Assembly: GCF_029238675.1 (NCBI RefSeq)
Contig: NZ_JAQWFR010000023.1
Coordinates: forward strand, 1 to 64,000
From: Oceanicoccus sp.
GTDB taxonomy: Bacteria > Pseudomonadota > Gammaproteobacteria > Pseudomonadales > Dasaniaceae
Direction of reading: 5' to 3'
DNA length: 64,000 nt
The position numbers were made by a program, and so were the translations under genes. Positions 47,397 to 56,803 of this stretch are shown piece after piece; position 1 is the stretch's first letter; the number at the start of each line of letters is the position of its first letter. The notes under the pieces were generated by a model that did no database searches, was not told where the DNA came from, and worked only from the letters and a program-made list of their open reading frames with translations.

Positions 47397-47606
47397 ATGT
47401 CTAATCAAACTACTGGCACTGTTAAGTGGTTCAACGAAAGCAAAGGTTTTGGTTTTATCGAGCAAGAGTCTGGCCCTGATGTGTTTGTACACTTCAGTGC
47501 GATCAGTGCTGACGGTTTCAAAACTTTAGCTGAAGGCCAGAAAGTTGAGTTCACAGTAACTCAGGGTCAAAAAGGCCCACAAGCTGAGAACGTAGTACCT
47601 TTATAA
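47397..47606 (+). CDS. Cold-shock domain protein (CspA family)
   Basis: 69 residues, one OB-fold cold-shock domain that binds single-stranded nucleic acid. RNP1 is KGFGFIEQ and RNP2 is VFVHFSAI. The start [11 protein letters not shown] and end [11 protein letters not shown] are typical. A good promoter and a long untranslated leader precede it. Which Csp paralogue it is, and whether it is cold-induced or constitutive, cannot be decided from sequence. Confidence 0.95.
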   Translation: MSNQTTGTVKWFNESKGFGFIEQESGPDVFVHFSAISADGFKTLAEGQKVEFTVTQGQKGPQAENVVPL

Positions 47607-47638
47607 AACAAGCACCTCTACAAGTTTTATAGGTAATA

Positions 47639-47659
47639 GGTTGTAGGTTGTAGGTTGTA
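47639..47659. repeat. 7-bp tandem repeat (GGTTGTA x3)
   Basis: Three perfect contiguous copies of GGTTGTA just after the cold-shock gene, within a longer GT-rich stretch. It may be a slippage-prone site in the 3' untranslated region. Confidence 0.8.
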
Positions 47660-47783
47660 AGTTTTAGGTACACTGAAATTGCTTGGGAATAAAGTTCTAG
47701 TAATATTATCTGCACTTTATTCCTGATGACGGGTTATTGTTAATCCGTTATACCCTGCTTTGTTCACGAATGTGAGTAGGGCT

Positions 47784-47810
47784 AAAAGCCGCGTTTGTCG
47801 CGGTTTTTTT
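47784..47810 (+). terminator. Rho-independent terminator downstream of the cold-shock gene
   Basis: Stem CCGCG/CGCGG flanked by A and T runs, loop TTTGT, followed by seven T. It lies 178 bases past the csp stop, so the transcript would have a long 3' end. It also faces the convergent DUF6763-like gene. Confidence 0.85.
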
Positions 47811-47831
47811 GTGCCTGAAGAAATGCCTGTT

Positions 47832-48152
47832 CTAAAGCTCGTCCAGCATACCGTTAACGATATCGGTTTCTATCATGCTAACCGGGCCATTCCAGTCCTC
47901 GGGGTAAATCGTATCATCGGGGTTAAGGAAGTCTTCGCTGCTTAACTCATAAGCATTGCGCCAATCTTCCGGTTCTTCGACTTCTTCAAGTAGCATTTCA
48001 TTCCAGTTTTCAAGGTCATATTCCGTCACGGCACCATCGATAAGCTGAGTTTCTATTGTTCGGGTATTTTCATCTACTGCGACGACTTCAAAGATCAGGC
48101 CTTGCTGAATTTCCTTATACCAGTTGCCAACTTGAGGAGAAGTACTTTTCAT
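47832..48152 (-). CDS. DUF6763-like small acidic protein
   Basis: 106 residues, strongly acidic. The core VGNWYKEIQQGLIFEVVAVD, followed by TRTIETQLIDGAVTEYDLENW, resembles DUF6763 proteins of gammaproteobacteria. The family assignment is from memory. It probably forms a small beta-rich fold; the C-terminus is rich in Asp/Glu/Pro. It is convergent with the cold-shock gene. The function is unknown. Confidence 0.65.
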   Translation of the reverse strand: MKSTSPQVGNWYKEIQQGLIFEVVAVDENTRTIETQLIDGAVTEYDLENWNEMLLEEVEEPEDWRNAYELSSEDFLNPDDTIYPEDWNGPVSMIETDIVNGMLDEL

Positions 48153-48520
48153 TTCACGCCCTCTGGTTATCGTGCTTATGCTTATGGTTCAAAGTATCAT
48201 GTAAAACGTCGCTGTCCATAGTTGATTTATTGGGTGGTATTAAGCCCTAAAAGCCATCAGTAATCCCCTCTTCAGGGAAACCTAATGAGATTCAATGGCT
48301 TATGATTTGTAAATTGGAGGACGATGTTCTATAAAGAGTTTCTTATAGGCTTTTACTATAAAAATTAGTTTAAACGAAATAAATTTGTATAAATTTTTTG
48401 CTTATATCTATAGTTTTTTCGATTAAAAATCAGTGGGTTGCTCTCGGCTAATGTTTATTCGGCTCCAGCGCAACACCTCAATACAGCATCCCAATACAAA
48501 ATTGGACAGTGTGACAACTT
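48153..48520. other. Intergenic region upstream of the mechanosensitive channel gene
   Basis: A 368-bp AT-rich divergent spacer. It must contain promoters for the DUF6763-like gene and the MscS gene, but I see no clear consensus boxes, repeats or RNA genes. Confidence 0.5.
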
Positions 48521-49654
48521 ATGAATACATCAGCTTCATCTCCAGCAACAGAATCAACCATTATGGATGTCAATCTGACTGAGTATCCATGGTTATGGGA
48601 AGTGTTTACCCTGGTTTTACTCACACTGCTGGCGCGCTATGTCCTGAGCTTGTTTTTACGTAAGTTGGAGCAGCAATTAAAGAAAACTCACACGCTGTGG
48701 GATGATGCTTTACTGGAAGCTGCCCGCGCACCGACAGGTTGGTTGGTGTGGATGGTTGGTTTTAGTTGGGTGTTAGAAATCCTGGTGGTTGAGTCAGACG
48801 CTTTTGTTTTTAGCACACTTGGCCCAGTGCGTGAACTAGCGGTTGTGTTACTGCTGGCCTGGTTTTTAATTCGTTTAATCAAGCAAGTTGAAACCCGTTT
48901 AATGTCCGACGAGTATGCCTCAGAGCCTGTTGATGCCACCACAGTGTTGGCCCTCGGTAAGTTGGTGAGGGCTGCTGTGGTCATTACCGTTGCCCTGGTG
49001 ATATTGCAAACGCTGGGTTATAGCATTTCAGGGGTGCTGGCTTTCGGTGGCGTAGGAGGCATAGCGGTAGGTTTTGCCGCTAAAGATTTACTGGCTAACT
49101 TCTTTGGCGGTTTAATGATTTATTTGGATAGACCCTTCGCAGTAGGGGACTGGATTCGCTCGCCGGACCAGGAAATAGAAGGTACGGTTGAGCATATCGG
49201 CTGGCGGCAGACCTGCATTCGTACCTTTAGCAAACGCCCGCTTTATATCCCCAATGCTACCTTTAGCCATATTTCGGTTGAAAACCCCTCCCGAATGCTT
49301 AATCGTCGTATCTATGAAACCATTGGTATTCGCTATGAAGATGCTGACAAGATGAAAGTCATAGTCACTGATGTCACCGAGTTGCTTAGGCACCACGAAG
49401 AGATCGACCAGAATCAAACCATTATTGTTAATTTCAATAGCTTTGCTCCTTCGTCGTTGGATTTCTTTATCTACACCTTTACCAAAACCACCGACTGGGT
49501 TAAATACCATCAGGTGAAGCAGCGAGTTTTACTGGAAATCCTGGATATTATTTTTAAACATAATGCCGATGTGGCTTTCCCAACCTCCACCGTCCATATT
49601 CCGGATGGTGTTGCGGTTAATTCCCCTGATAGCCAAACAGGCCCGGTAGTTTAA
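48521..49654 (+). CDS. MscS-family mechanosensitive ion channel (YnaI-like)
   Basis: 377 residues with about five transmembrane segments, the last being the glycine-rich pore helix VLAFGGVGGIAVGFAAKDLLANFFGG. The beta domain signature is DRPFAVGDWIRSP, IEGTVEHIGWR and RPLYIPNATFS. The C-terminal alpha/beta vestibule includes SLDFFIYTFTK. The pattern is closer to E. coli YnaI/MscM than to the smaller MscS. It releases solutes under membrane tension. The next gene begins one base after its stop. Confidence 0.92.
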   Translation: MNTSASSPATESTIMDVNLTEYPWLWEVFTLVLLTLLARYVLSLFLRKLEQQLKKTHTLWDDALLEAARAPTGWLVWMVGFSWVLEILVVESDAFVFSTLGPVRELAVVLLLAWFLIRLIKQVETRLMSDEYASEPVDATTVLALGKLVRAAVVITVALVILQTLGYSISGVLAFGGVGGIAVGFAAKDLLANFFGGLMIYLDRPFAVGDWIRSPDQEIEGTVEHIGWRQTCIRTFSKRPLYIPNATFSHISVENPSRMLNRRIYETIGIRYEDADKMKVIVTDVTELLRHHEEIDQNQTIIVNFNSFAPSSLDFFIYTFTKTTDWVKYHQVKQRVLLEILDIIFKHNADVAFPTSTVHIPDGVAVNSPDSQTGPVV

Positions 49655-49655
49655 G

Positions 49656-50387
49656 ATGCTGGCTATTATTGGCGGAACTGGCCTAAATGAATTCAGTCAG
49701 GGTGAGGAAGTCGGTGAGCGGCATAATCACTATGGCTATACTTCGGCGGCTATTATTCAATCGGAGATTGAAGGGCATCAGGTCTGTTTTTTAGCCCGCC
49801 ACGGCAATCCCCATTCCATTGCACCTCATCAGATTAATTATCGCGCCAACCTCTGGGCGCTTAAGCAGTTGGGCGTCAGCCAAATACTGGCCGTGAATGC
49901 GGTAGGTGGTATCACCCCATCTATGGCGGCCGGGGCTTTGGTATGCCCGGACCAATTAATTGATTACACCTATGATCGCCAACACACTCTTTACGATGGC
50001 GCTGATGATAAGCTGGAACATATAGATTTTAGTTACCCATTTTCACAGCGTTTGCGTACAGCTCTCAGCAATGCCGCCGCCCATTGTTCATTGCCGCTGT
50101 TAGACAAAGCCGTTTACGGCGTTACTCAAGGTCCGCGTTTGGAAACCGCCGCTGAAATCAATCGTATGGATAGGGATGGCTGTGATATTGTCGGCATGAC
50201 CGCAATGCCTGAGGCTGCTTTGGCCAGGGAGTTGGAGTTGGACTATGCCAGTCTGTGTTTGGTGGTTAACCCGGCAGCGGGGCGCAGCGATACCTTAATC
50301 ACTATGGATGATATCCACCGTGTAGTCGATACGGGAATGGTAAAGGTTAGGGCGTTGCTAACGGCTGCACCGGCTGAGCTGCACTGA
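49656..50387 (+). CDS. mtiP: S-methyl-5'-thioinosine phosphorylase
   Basis: 243-residue purine-nucleoside-phosphorylase-family enzyme. The sequence (IIGGTGL, ARHGNPHSIAPHQINYRANLWAL, NAVGGITPSM, TQGPRLETAAEI, IVGMTAMPEAALARELEL) matches, from memory, the Pseudomonas enzyme (PA3004) that phosphorolyses methylthioinosine rather than methylthioadenosine. This salvages methylthioribose-1-phosphate and hypoxanthine; an MTA deaminase must act first and is not in the window. Its 3' end overlaps csiV by 41 bases tail to tail. Gene symbol is descriptive. Confidence 0.85.
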   Translation: MLAIIGGTGLNEFSQGEEVGERHNHYGYTSAAIIQSEIEGHQVCFLARHGNPHSIAPHQINYRANLWALKQLGVSQILAVNAVGGITPSMAAGALVCPDQLIDYTYDRQHTLYDGADDKLEHIDFSYPFSQRLRTALSNAAAHCSLPLLDKAVYGVTQGPRLETAAEINRMDRDGCDIVGMTAMPEAALARELELDYASLCLVVNPAAGRSDTLITMDDIHRVVDTGMVKVRALLTAAPAELH

Positions 50388-51372
50388 GCTCCGCTTCCAT
50401 AGGTTCTTCTTCCGTAGATTCGGGAAATTCATAGGGTGTAATTCTTACCAGCAGACCCATTAATGGGTGATCAATATAGTGCAGCTCATTACTGCGCATT
50501 CTGCGTGACTGACGCATTGTCACTGTCTGGTCAACGGCGAATTGATTGCCCGCTAAATCAAGAAACGGATTTTCCATATCGTTATTGTTAATAAAAATAG
50601 TCCCTGAGCTTGTGCCGGCGTTTGTCTGGTTAAAAATATCTTCCGTTGTTTTGTTAGTCTGCGCCACTCCGGCATTGGCGCTGGAGGCAATGGGTGCTTT
50701 GGGGAGTACTGGCCATGGGTTTTCCATGCGGCTGGCATTGCTAACGAAAGTACTCAGCCATAAGTCGGTGGTGATATGTAAATAGCGCTCTAGTCCCAGG
50801 CTAATTGACCCTTCCAATTCGAAATGATTATCAAATTGATCCCCCCCGCGTATCAACAAGCTTTCAGAATCATTGCGTTTGCCGATGGGTTGACGCCAGG
50901 CGCCATGAAATAACTGACGCAGGTCTTTTTGCCGCAATAGTTTTTGTTTTATCTCGGTAAAGCTGAGTTGCTCTTGAGCTAATAGGGTGAAGGGTTGTTC
51001 TTGTAAGGTGACTAAGAGTGGTTCAGGTAACGGAGCCTGTGCTGTCGCTTCTATTATGGTTTCTGCTGTCGTTTCTGCTGTGTTTTCTACTGTGGTTTCT
51101 TCGGCAGTTTCTATATTATTCCCGGACCAGTCGTTGAGCAGCACTTCGGTTTGCGCAGCTTTTTTTAGTTCGACAATACGCTGGGGGTATTTTAAACCCA
51201 GTTCCTTTGGCCAGACTTCAGTATTACTTTCGGCAGCTTCCTGATAGGCAAAAATAAATACCTCAATCTGGTACCACTTTGCCTCTGTTGCCCTGTTTTT
51301 GCTGTCTTGGGCAAACACGGCATTATTGCTCATCAGGACAGCGGTCAGTAATGTAAAGGCTAATGATTTCAT
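50347..51372 (-). CDS. csiV: CsiV-like periplasmic protein
   Basis: 341 residues from MKSLAFTLL (ATG 51372), which gives a clean signal peptide ending NNAVFA; an upstream in-frame ATG at 51423 would bury it. YQIEVFIFAYQEA, EVWPKELG and LERYLHITTDLWLS resemble CsiV, reported in Vibrio as a periplasmic protein needed with LpoA/PBP1a and giving sensitivity to chloride-like D-amino-acid effects. The gene is next to mfd in both. It includes a Thr/Glu-rich low-complexity stretch (about 105-130). The exact role here is inferred. Confidence 0.75.
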   Translation of the reverse strand: MKSLAFTLLTAVLMSNNAVFAQDSKNRATEAKWYQIEVFIFAYQEAAESNTEVWPKELGLKYPQRIVELKKAAQTEVLLNDWSGNNIETAEETTVENTAETTAETIIEATAQAPLPEPLLVTLQEQPFTLLAQEQLSFTEIKQKLLRQKDLRQLFHGAWRQPIGKRNDSESLLIRGGDQFDNHFELEGSISLGLERYLHITTDLWLSTFVSNASRMENPWPVLPKAPIASSANAGVAQTNKTTEDIFNQTNAGTSSGTIFINNNDMENPFLDLAGNQFAVDQTVTMRQSRRMRSNELHYIDHPLMGLLVRITPYEFPESTEEEPMEAELSAAQPVQPLATP

Positions 51373-51419
51373 TATCAGTGTTGTTCTCTTTAGGGTTACT
51401 CTCTGTGCTGATCCGTGTT

Positions 51420-54400
51420 TCAAGCTACAGCCTTCTTTAAAGTATCGGGTGTGAGTTTATCCAGTAGCTTATCAATAAAATCAAATCGTTGTTCGGTTTC
51501 TTCCAGTGATTCGCTAAATTTTAGTGCCGTGGCCCCGGCTAGTTGATAAGTGGCGGGTTGGCTTTGTACCAGTTGGACCAATGCTATAGGTTCTACCTGG
51601 GTGTCTTCTGCAAATTCCAGTTTGCCGCCGACTGCAGAGCCTTCTACTTTGGCAATGCCGATGGCTTGCGCCCGTAACTTAAGTTCAGTGGCCCTGAACA
51701 GGTTTTTTACCGGGTCAGGTAGTAGGCCAAAGCGGTCAATCATTTCAACTTGCAGTTCGCGTAAGTCGTTATTGGTTTCGGCATTGGCGATGCGTTTGTA
51801 TAAAATCAAGCGGGTATGTACGTCCGGTAAATAATCGTCGGGAATTAAAGCGGGCAACCTCAGGTTGACTTCGCTGCCCGGTTTAAAGGCATCTTCAATA
51901 TTGGTTTCTTTGCCTTCCTTGATAGCGTTAACAGCACGTTCCAGCATTTCCATATAGAGGGTAAAGCCAATGCTATGGATTTGACCGCTTTGGTCATCCC
52001 CTAATAATTCACCGGCACCGCGAATTTCAAGGTCGTGGGTGGCGAGGGTAAAGCCGGACCCCAGGTCCTCTGCCTGGCTAATCGCATCCAGTCGTTTCTC
52101 GGCATCTTTGGTCATATTTTTTATGCCCGGTGTTAACAGGTAGGCATAAGCCTGGTGATGTGAGCGACCAACACGACCCCGCAGTTGGTGTAATTGCGCC
52201 AGGCCAAATTTATCGGCGCGATCAATAATAATGGTATTGGCGTTGGGTACATCAATACCCGTTTCAATAATGGTGGTACATAGTAAGACATTAAATCGTT
52301 TGTGATAAAAATCCGACATCACTTGCTCCAGCTGTCGCTCAGGCATTTGGCCATGGCCAATACCTATACGTAGCTCGGGTACCAGTTCTTGCAGCTCCCT
52401 GGCGGTTTGCTCAATATTTTTTACTTCATTGTGCAGATAATACACCTGCCCACCGCGTAAAATTTCACGCAACATAGCTTCTTTGATAATGCCTTTGTCT
52501 GTTTGCCTTACAAAGGTTTTTACCGATAAACGACGGGCAGGTGGGGTGGCGATAATCGATAAGTCCCGCATACCGGACATAGCCATATTTAAGGTGCGTG
52601 GGATCGGTGTGGCAGTTAAGGTCAGTATATCAACCTCGGAGCGTAGGGATTTTAGTTTCTCTTTTTGCCTAACACCAAAACGATGTTCTTCGTCGATTAT
52701 CAATAAGCCTAAGTTATGATATTTAACATCGCCCTGCAGTAGTTTGTGGGTGCCAATTAAAATATCGACTTTGCCTGCTTTAACTTTTGCCAGAACTTCC
52801 TCGGCCTCTTTATTGCTGCGAAAACGCGACAGCACTTCTACTGTTACTGGCCAGTCAGCAAAGCGGTCTTTAAAGGATTCGTAATGCTGTTGGGCGAGCA
52901 GGGTGGTAGGTACTAAAATTGCCACTTGTTTGCTGTTATGTACGGCCACAAAGGCGGCCCGCATAGCCACTTCGGTTTTACCAAAGCCAACATCTCCACA
53001 AACCAGGCGGTCAGTGGCTGTTGGTGCTTGCAAATCAGAGAGGACTGCGGCAATAGCGGTTTCCTGGTCCGGTGTTTCTTCAAAGGGAAAGCCTGCGGCA
53101 AATTTTTCATAGGCCTGTTTGGGGTTGGCTAAGGCTTCGCCGGGGCGTGCTGCACGGCGTGCGTAGATATCCAACAACTCGGCTGCAACATCACGAATTT
53201 TTTCAGCGGCTTTGCGTTTGGCTTTTGACCATTGGTCACTGCCAAGGCGATGTAGTGGGGCGTGTTCTTCATCGGCACCGCTATAGCGGCTGATTAAATG
53301 CAGTGATGAAACGGGGACATAGAGTTTTGCTCCGTCCGCATATTCCAGGGTTAAAAATTCTGCGGTTTCACCCTCAACCCCAATTTCTTGCAGTCCGCGA
53401 TAACGACCTACGCCATGATCGAGATGAACTACCGGTGCGCCAATGCGTAACTCGGTCAGGTTTTTAATAACAGCGTCGCTATTATCTTGTGTTTTACGAC
53501 GGCGGCGGCTTTGCATCACTCGCTGGCCAAACAGTTGTGGCTCGGCGATAACTATGGTGTCGCTAAGTTGCAAACCGGCTTCCAGTGGCCCAATGGTTAT
53601 CGCCAGTCTTTCATTGCTGTCAATAAATGCCTGCCAACTGTCGCAGTTTTCTGGTTTGATGCTATGGCGATTTAATAAATCTAATAAGCTTTCCCGACGT
53701 CCCGCACTTTCTGCACAGAATAAAATCCGGGCATTGCTTTTATTAATGAGTGCTTCGACATCTTTTAATGGGTTTTCTGCCTGGCTATCGATGTTTAGAA
53801 AAGCAGGGGGTTGGCAGTCAAAATTATGATGGCCTACTTTTTCTTCCAGTACATCACGGTGCATAACAATGCGGGGGTAATGCTTTAAGGCAGCAAATAA
53901 TTGATCATTAGGAATAAATAATTGCTGTGGGCTGAGTAGTGGGCGCTGCGCATCAATATTGCGATCTTCATAGCGCGTATGCAGGTCTCGCCAAAATTGG
54001 TCGGCGGCACCTTCCAGGCCTTCAAGGTTAACGATCAGGCTATCCTTGGGTAAAAAATCAAATAGCGTGCTGGTGTTTTCAAAAAACAGCGGTAGATAAT
54101 ATTCGATACCGGCGGGAGCAATACCTTCACTAACGTCCTGATAGATAGAGCAGCGACGGTGGTCGACATCAAACTGCTCATGCCATTGATTGCGAAAGCG
54201 TTTGATGCCCGTTTCGTCCAGGGGGAATTCTTTACCCGGTAGCAGGTTTACTGATTTTATTTGCTCAACGGTACGCTGGTTCTCGGGGTCAAAGGTACGC
54301 AGGGTATCTACTTCGTCGCCAAACAGGTCAACCCGGAAGGGCATGCTGCTACCCATTGGAAAGATATCCATAATCGAGCCACGCAGGGCAAACTCACCAT

Positions 54401-54884
54401 GTTCATAGACCGTATTCACACAGCGGTAGCCATTGCCTTCCAGTTTTAAACGCATGGCTTCTATATCAAACCGCTGGCCGACCTCAATCACCAGGCTATG
54501 GGCATTCAGGTAGTCGCTGGGCAATAATCGGTGCATTAGGGTCGACACCGGCACCACCAGAATACCGTTGTTCATCTGTGATAAGCGATGCAGGGTATTT
54601 AAGCGTTCAGAAATAATATCCTGATGTGGCGAAAAGGTATCGTAGGGCAGGGTTTCCCAATCGGGAAAGTGCACAACTTCCAGCTCACTGCCATAAAAGC
54701 TTAATTCCTGCTCAAAGCGCAGGGCGCTGGCCGTGTCATTACAGACTAGAACGGTTAACCGCTCGGATTGATGGGCCGCACTGGCAATGGCCAAACTGGG
54801 TGCGCTGCCAAACAGGCTGCCCCAACGCTGGCGGTCACCGGCTTTGTTGCTGACAGAGGGAGAGAATAAGGAGTTTTGACTCAT
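51420..54884 (-). CDS. mfd: Transcription-repair coupling factor Mfd
   Basis: 1154-residue DNA translocase that removes stalled RNA polymerase and recruits UvrA. An N-terminal UvrB-like region is followed by the RNA-polymerase-interacting domain (about 470-550, GAPVVHLDHGVGRYRGL). The RecG-like helicase has Walker A GDVGFGKTEVA, IIDEEHRFGV, TATPIPRTL, the motif V/VI DRADKFGLAQLHQLRGRVGRS and the TRG motif. The C-terminal D7 domain completes it. csiV follows on the same strand after 47 bases; gap is divergent. Confidence 0.96.
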   Translation of the reverse strand: MSQNSLFSPSVSNKAGDRQRWGSLFGSAPSLAIASAAHQSERLTVLVCNDTASALRFEQELSFYGSELEVVHFPDWETLPYDTFSPHQDIISERLNTLHRLSQMNNGILVVPVSTLMHRLLPSDYLNAHSLVIEVGQRFDIEAMRLKLEGNGYRCVNTVYEHGEFALRGSIMDIFPMGSSMPFRVDLFGDEVDTLRTFDPENQRTVEQIKSVNLLPGKEFPLDETGIKRFRNQWHEQFDVDHRRCSIYQDVSEGIAPAGIEYYLPLFFENTSTLFDFLPKDSLIVNLEGLEGAADQFWRDLHTRYEDRNIDAQRPLLSPQQLFIPNDQLFAALKHYPRIVMHRDVLEEKVGHHNFDCQPPAFLNIDSQAENPLKDVEALINKSNARILFCAESAGRRESLLDLLNRHSIKPENCDSWQAFIDSNERLAITIGPLEAGLQLSDTIVIAEPQLFGQRVMQSRRRRKTQDNSDAVIKNLTELRIGAPVVHLDHGVGRYRGLQEIGVEGETAEFLTLEYADGAKLYVPVSSLHLISRYSGADEEHAPLHRLGSDQWSKAKRKAAEKIRDVAAELLDIYARRAARPGEALANPKQAYEKFAAGFPFEETPDQETAIAAVLSDLQAPTATDRLVCGDVGFGKTEVAMRAAFVAVHNSKQVAILVPTTLLAQQHYESFKDRFADWPVTVEVLSRFRSNKEAEEVLAKVKAGKVDILIGTHKLLQGDVKYHNLGLLIIDEEHRFGVRQKEKLKSLRSEVDILTLTATPIPRTLNMAMSGMRDLSIIATPPARRLSVKTFVRQTDKGIIKEAMLREILRGGQVYYLHNEVKNIEQTARELQELVPELRIGIGHGQMPERQLEQVMSDFYHKRFNVLLCTTIIETGIDVPNANTIIIDRADKFGLAQLHQLRGRVGRSHHQAYAYLLTPGIKNMTKDAEKRLDAISQAEDLGSGFTLATHDLEIRGAGELLGDDQSGQIHSIGFTLYMEMLERAVNAIKEGKETNIEDAFKPGSEVNLRLPALIPDDYLPDVHTRLILYKRIANAETNNDLRELQVEMIDRFGLLPDPVKNLFRATELKLRAQAIGIAKVEGSAVGGKLEFAEDTQVEPIALVQLVQSQPATYQLAGATALKFSESLEETEQRFDFIDKLLDKLTPDTLKKAVA

Positions 54885-55157
54885 AGATACTTGTGATTAA
54901 GGCTGCATTTCGAGGGCGCTTATTGTAGCGTGACAGCGTGTTATTTACAGTGTTGATTTGCTTCAATTTATTAGGCTCTCATAACGATTGTGGCTGAAGT
55001 CCGGCTAATGTAGTCATCGGGAGTGATTTATTCGGGCAATTTGTCTCGAAAAAGCACGCTAGCGGTTGAACTTAGCGGGGTGAATGAACATAATACGCGC
55101 TTTTTTGGCAGGCCCAATTTTGCTTGCCCATCAATACTTAATGGAAGGTATCCAACA

Positions 55158-56621
55158 GTGAGCACTGATAACAGCACCCGTAGCCGTCCCGATGACTATT
55201 TTGGTGATTGGAAAGAGCGTGAAGCTTTAGCCGAAGGCATGATTCCTTTGGTGGGTAAGCTTTACCGTAATAGCGTTAAGACCTATGTTTATGGTCAAAA
55301 TCTGGTCAATCTCTCCGTGTTGGATATTATGAAGGCTCACCGCGCTGTGCGTCAGGTTGAGGGTAATGAGCTTTCTGAGTATGAAACTTTTCCTGTGATC
55401 AAAGTTTTGGCTGAGCTAAATCTGGGTATTGCCCATATTGATGCTGGCCGCATTGCGGTTAAATATGAAGAGACTGCAAAAGCCAAGGGTGTTAGTGTTG
55501 AAGAGTTTGTCCGTGAAGAAGTGGCTGAATTAATCAACGATACTACGCCAGCCCCAGAGCCTCGCGATGTGGTGCTTTATGGTTTTGGCCGTATCGGCCG
55601 CTTAATGGCTCGCCTGTTAATTGAGAAAACCGGTGGTGGTGACAATTTGCGCCTTAAAGCGATTGTTGTTCGTCAGGGTGGCGCCAAGAATGATTTGGTT
55701 AAGCGTGCCAGTTTATTGCGTCGCGACTCGGTTCACGGGCCATTCAATGGCACCATCCGTGTTGATGAAGAGCGCAGCTCTTTTGTTGCCAATGGTAATG
55801 AAATTAAAGTGATTTATGCCGGTTCACCGGAAGAGGTAGATTACACCGAGCACGGTATCAATGATGCCATCGTTATTGATAATACCGGTATCTTTAAAGA
55901 TGCAGAGGGCCTATCTCGTCACCTGCGTCCAGGTGCTTCAAAGGTTATTTTGACTGCTCCTGGTTCTGATGTACCGAATATCGTTTACGGCATTAACAAT
56001 GACGTGATTCGTGATGAAGACCGTATTATTTCAGCGGCTAGCTGTACCACCAATGCTATTTCTCCGCCATTGCAGGCAATGAATGACAAGTTTGGTATTA
56101 CTTCTGGCCATATTGAAACCATCCATGCTTACACCAATGACCAGAACCTGATTGATAACTATCACAAGGCTGACCGTCGTGGTCGTAGCGCGCCATTGAA
56201 TATGGTTATTACCTCGACCGGTGCTGCCAAGGCTGTTGCCAAGGTATTGCCTGTTATGCAGGGTAAGCTAACCGGTAATGCTATCCGCGTTCCTACTCCA
56301 AATGTCTCTATGGCTATTTTGAAGCTGACCCTGGAGAAAGAGACCACAGTTGAAGAAGTGAATGAATATATGCGTAATGTTTCACTGCATTCACCCCTGC
56401 GTAAGCAAGTGGCTTATTCAAACTCTCCTGAAGTGGTATCCAGTGATTTGGTTGGCTCTCGCGAAGCTTGTATCTACGATTCAGTTGCTACCATTGTGAA
56501 TGGTAACCAGGTCATTATGTACTGCTGGTACGATAATGAGTTTGGCTATAGCTGCCAGGTTCACCGTGTACTTGAGCAGATGGCTGGTGTTGAGTATCGG
56601 GTATTTCCTAAAGAAAACTAA
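55158..56621 (+). CDS. gap: Glyceraldehyde-3-phosphate dehydrogenase-like protein, long form
   Basis: 487 residues from GTG 55158 (GGAAGG nine bases upstream); an in-frame upstream ATG would add 45 atypical residues. About 125 extra N-terminal residues (DYFGDWKEREALAEGMIPLVG...) precede the NAD domain (VVLYGFGRIGRLMARLL). The catalytic cysteine lies in SAASCTTNAISPPL, followed by TIHAYTNDQN and the substrate-binding DRRGRSAPLNMVIT. The same long form occurs beside mfd and nqr in Pseudomonas. It may favour a gluconeogenic or specialised role; the extension's function is unknown. Confidence 0.9.
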   Translation: MSTDNSTRSRPDDYFGDWKEREALAEGMIPLVGKLYRNSVKTYVYGQNLVNLSVLDIMKAHRAVRQVEGNELSEYETFPVIKVLAELNLGIAHIDAGRIAVKYEETAKAKGVSVEEFVREEVAELINDTTPAPEPRDVVLYGFGRIGRLMARLLIEKTGGGDNLRLKAIVVRQGGAKNDLVKRASLLRRDSVHGPFNGTIRVDEERSSFVANGNEIKVIYAGSPEEVDYTEHGINDAIVIDNTGIFKDAEGLSRHLRPGASKVILTAPGSDVPNIVYGINNDVIRDEDRIISAASCTTNAISPPLQAMNDKFGITSGHIETIHAYTNDQNLIDNYHKADRRGRSAPLNMVITSTGAAKAVAKVLPVMQGKLTGNAIRVPTPNVSMAILKLTLEKETTVEEVNEYMRNVSLHSPLRKQVAYSNSPEVVSSDLVGSREACIYDSVATIVNGNQVIMYCWYDNEFGYSCQVHRVLEQMAGVEYRVFPKEN

Positions 56622-56636
56622 GTGTTGCTTAGTAGA

Positions 56637-56660
56637 AAGCCGCCTTTGGGCGGCTTTTTT
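56637..56660 (+). terminator. Rho-independent terminator after gap
   Basis: Stem AAAGCCGCC/GGCGGCTTT with loop TTTG and six T, 15 bases past the stop. Confidence 0.93.
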
Positions 56661-56675
56661 GTGTCTGGTAGTTTT

Positions 56676-56803
56676 CGTCATCCCCGCGCGGGCGGGGATC
56701 CAGACTGCATGTTTATGCCGTTATTTCCGCCCCCGACTAAAGCACTCGACGGCAGGCTGCGGAAATCTACAGTGCTGGATTCCCGCCTGCGCGGGAACGA
56801 CGG
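56676..56803. repeat. REP/MITE-like palindromic element, longest copy
   Basis: About 128 bp. Both end modules (GTCATCCCCGCGCGGGCGGGG and CCCGCCTGCGCGGGAACGACGG) are kept. The centre differs from the other copies: between the ATTTCCG and CGGAAAT arms lies an extra ~25 bases (CCCCGACTAAAGCACTCGACGG...). It lies directly after the gap terminator. Confidence 0.85.
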
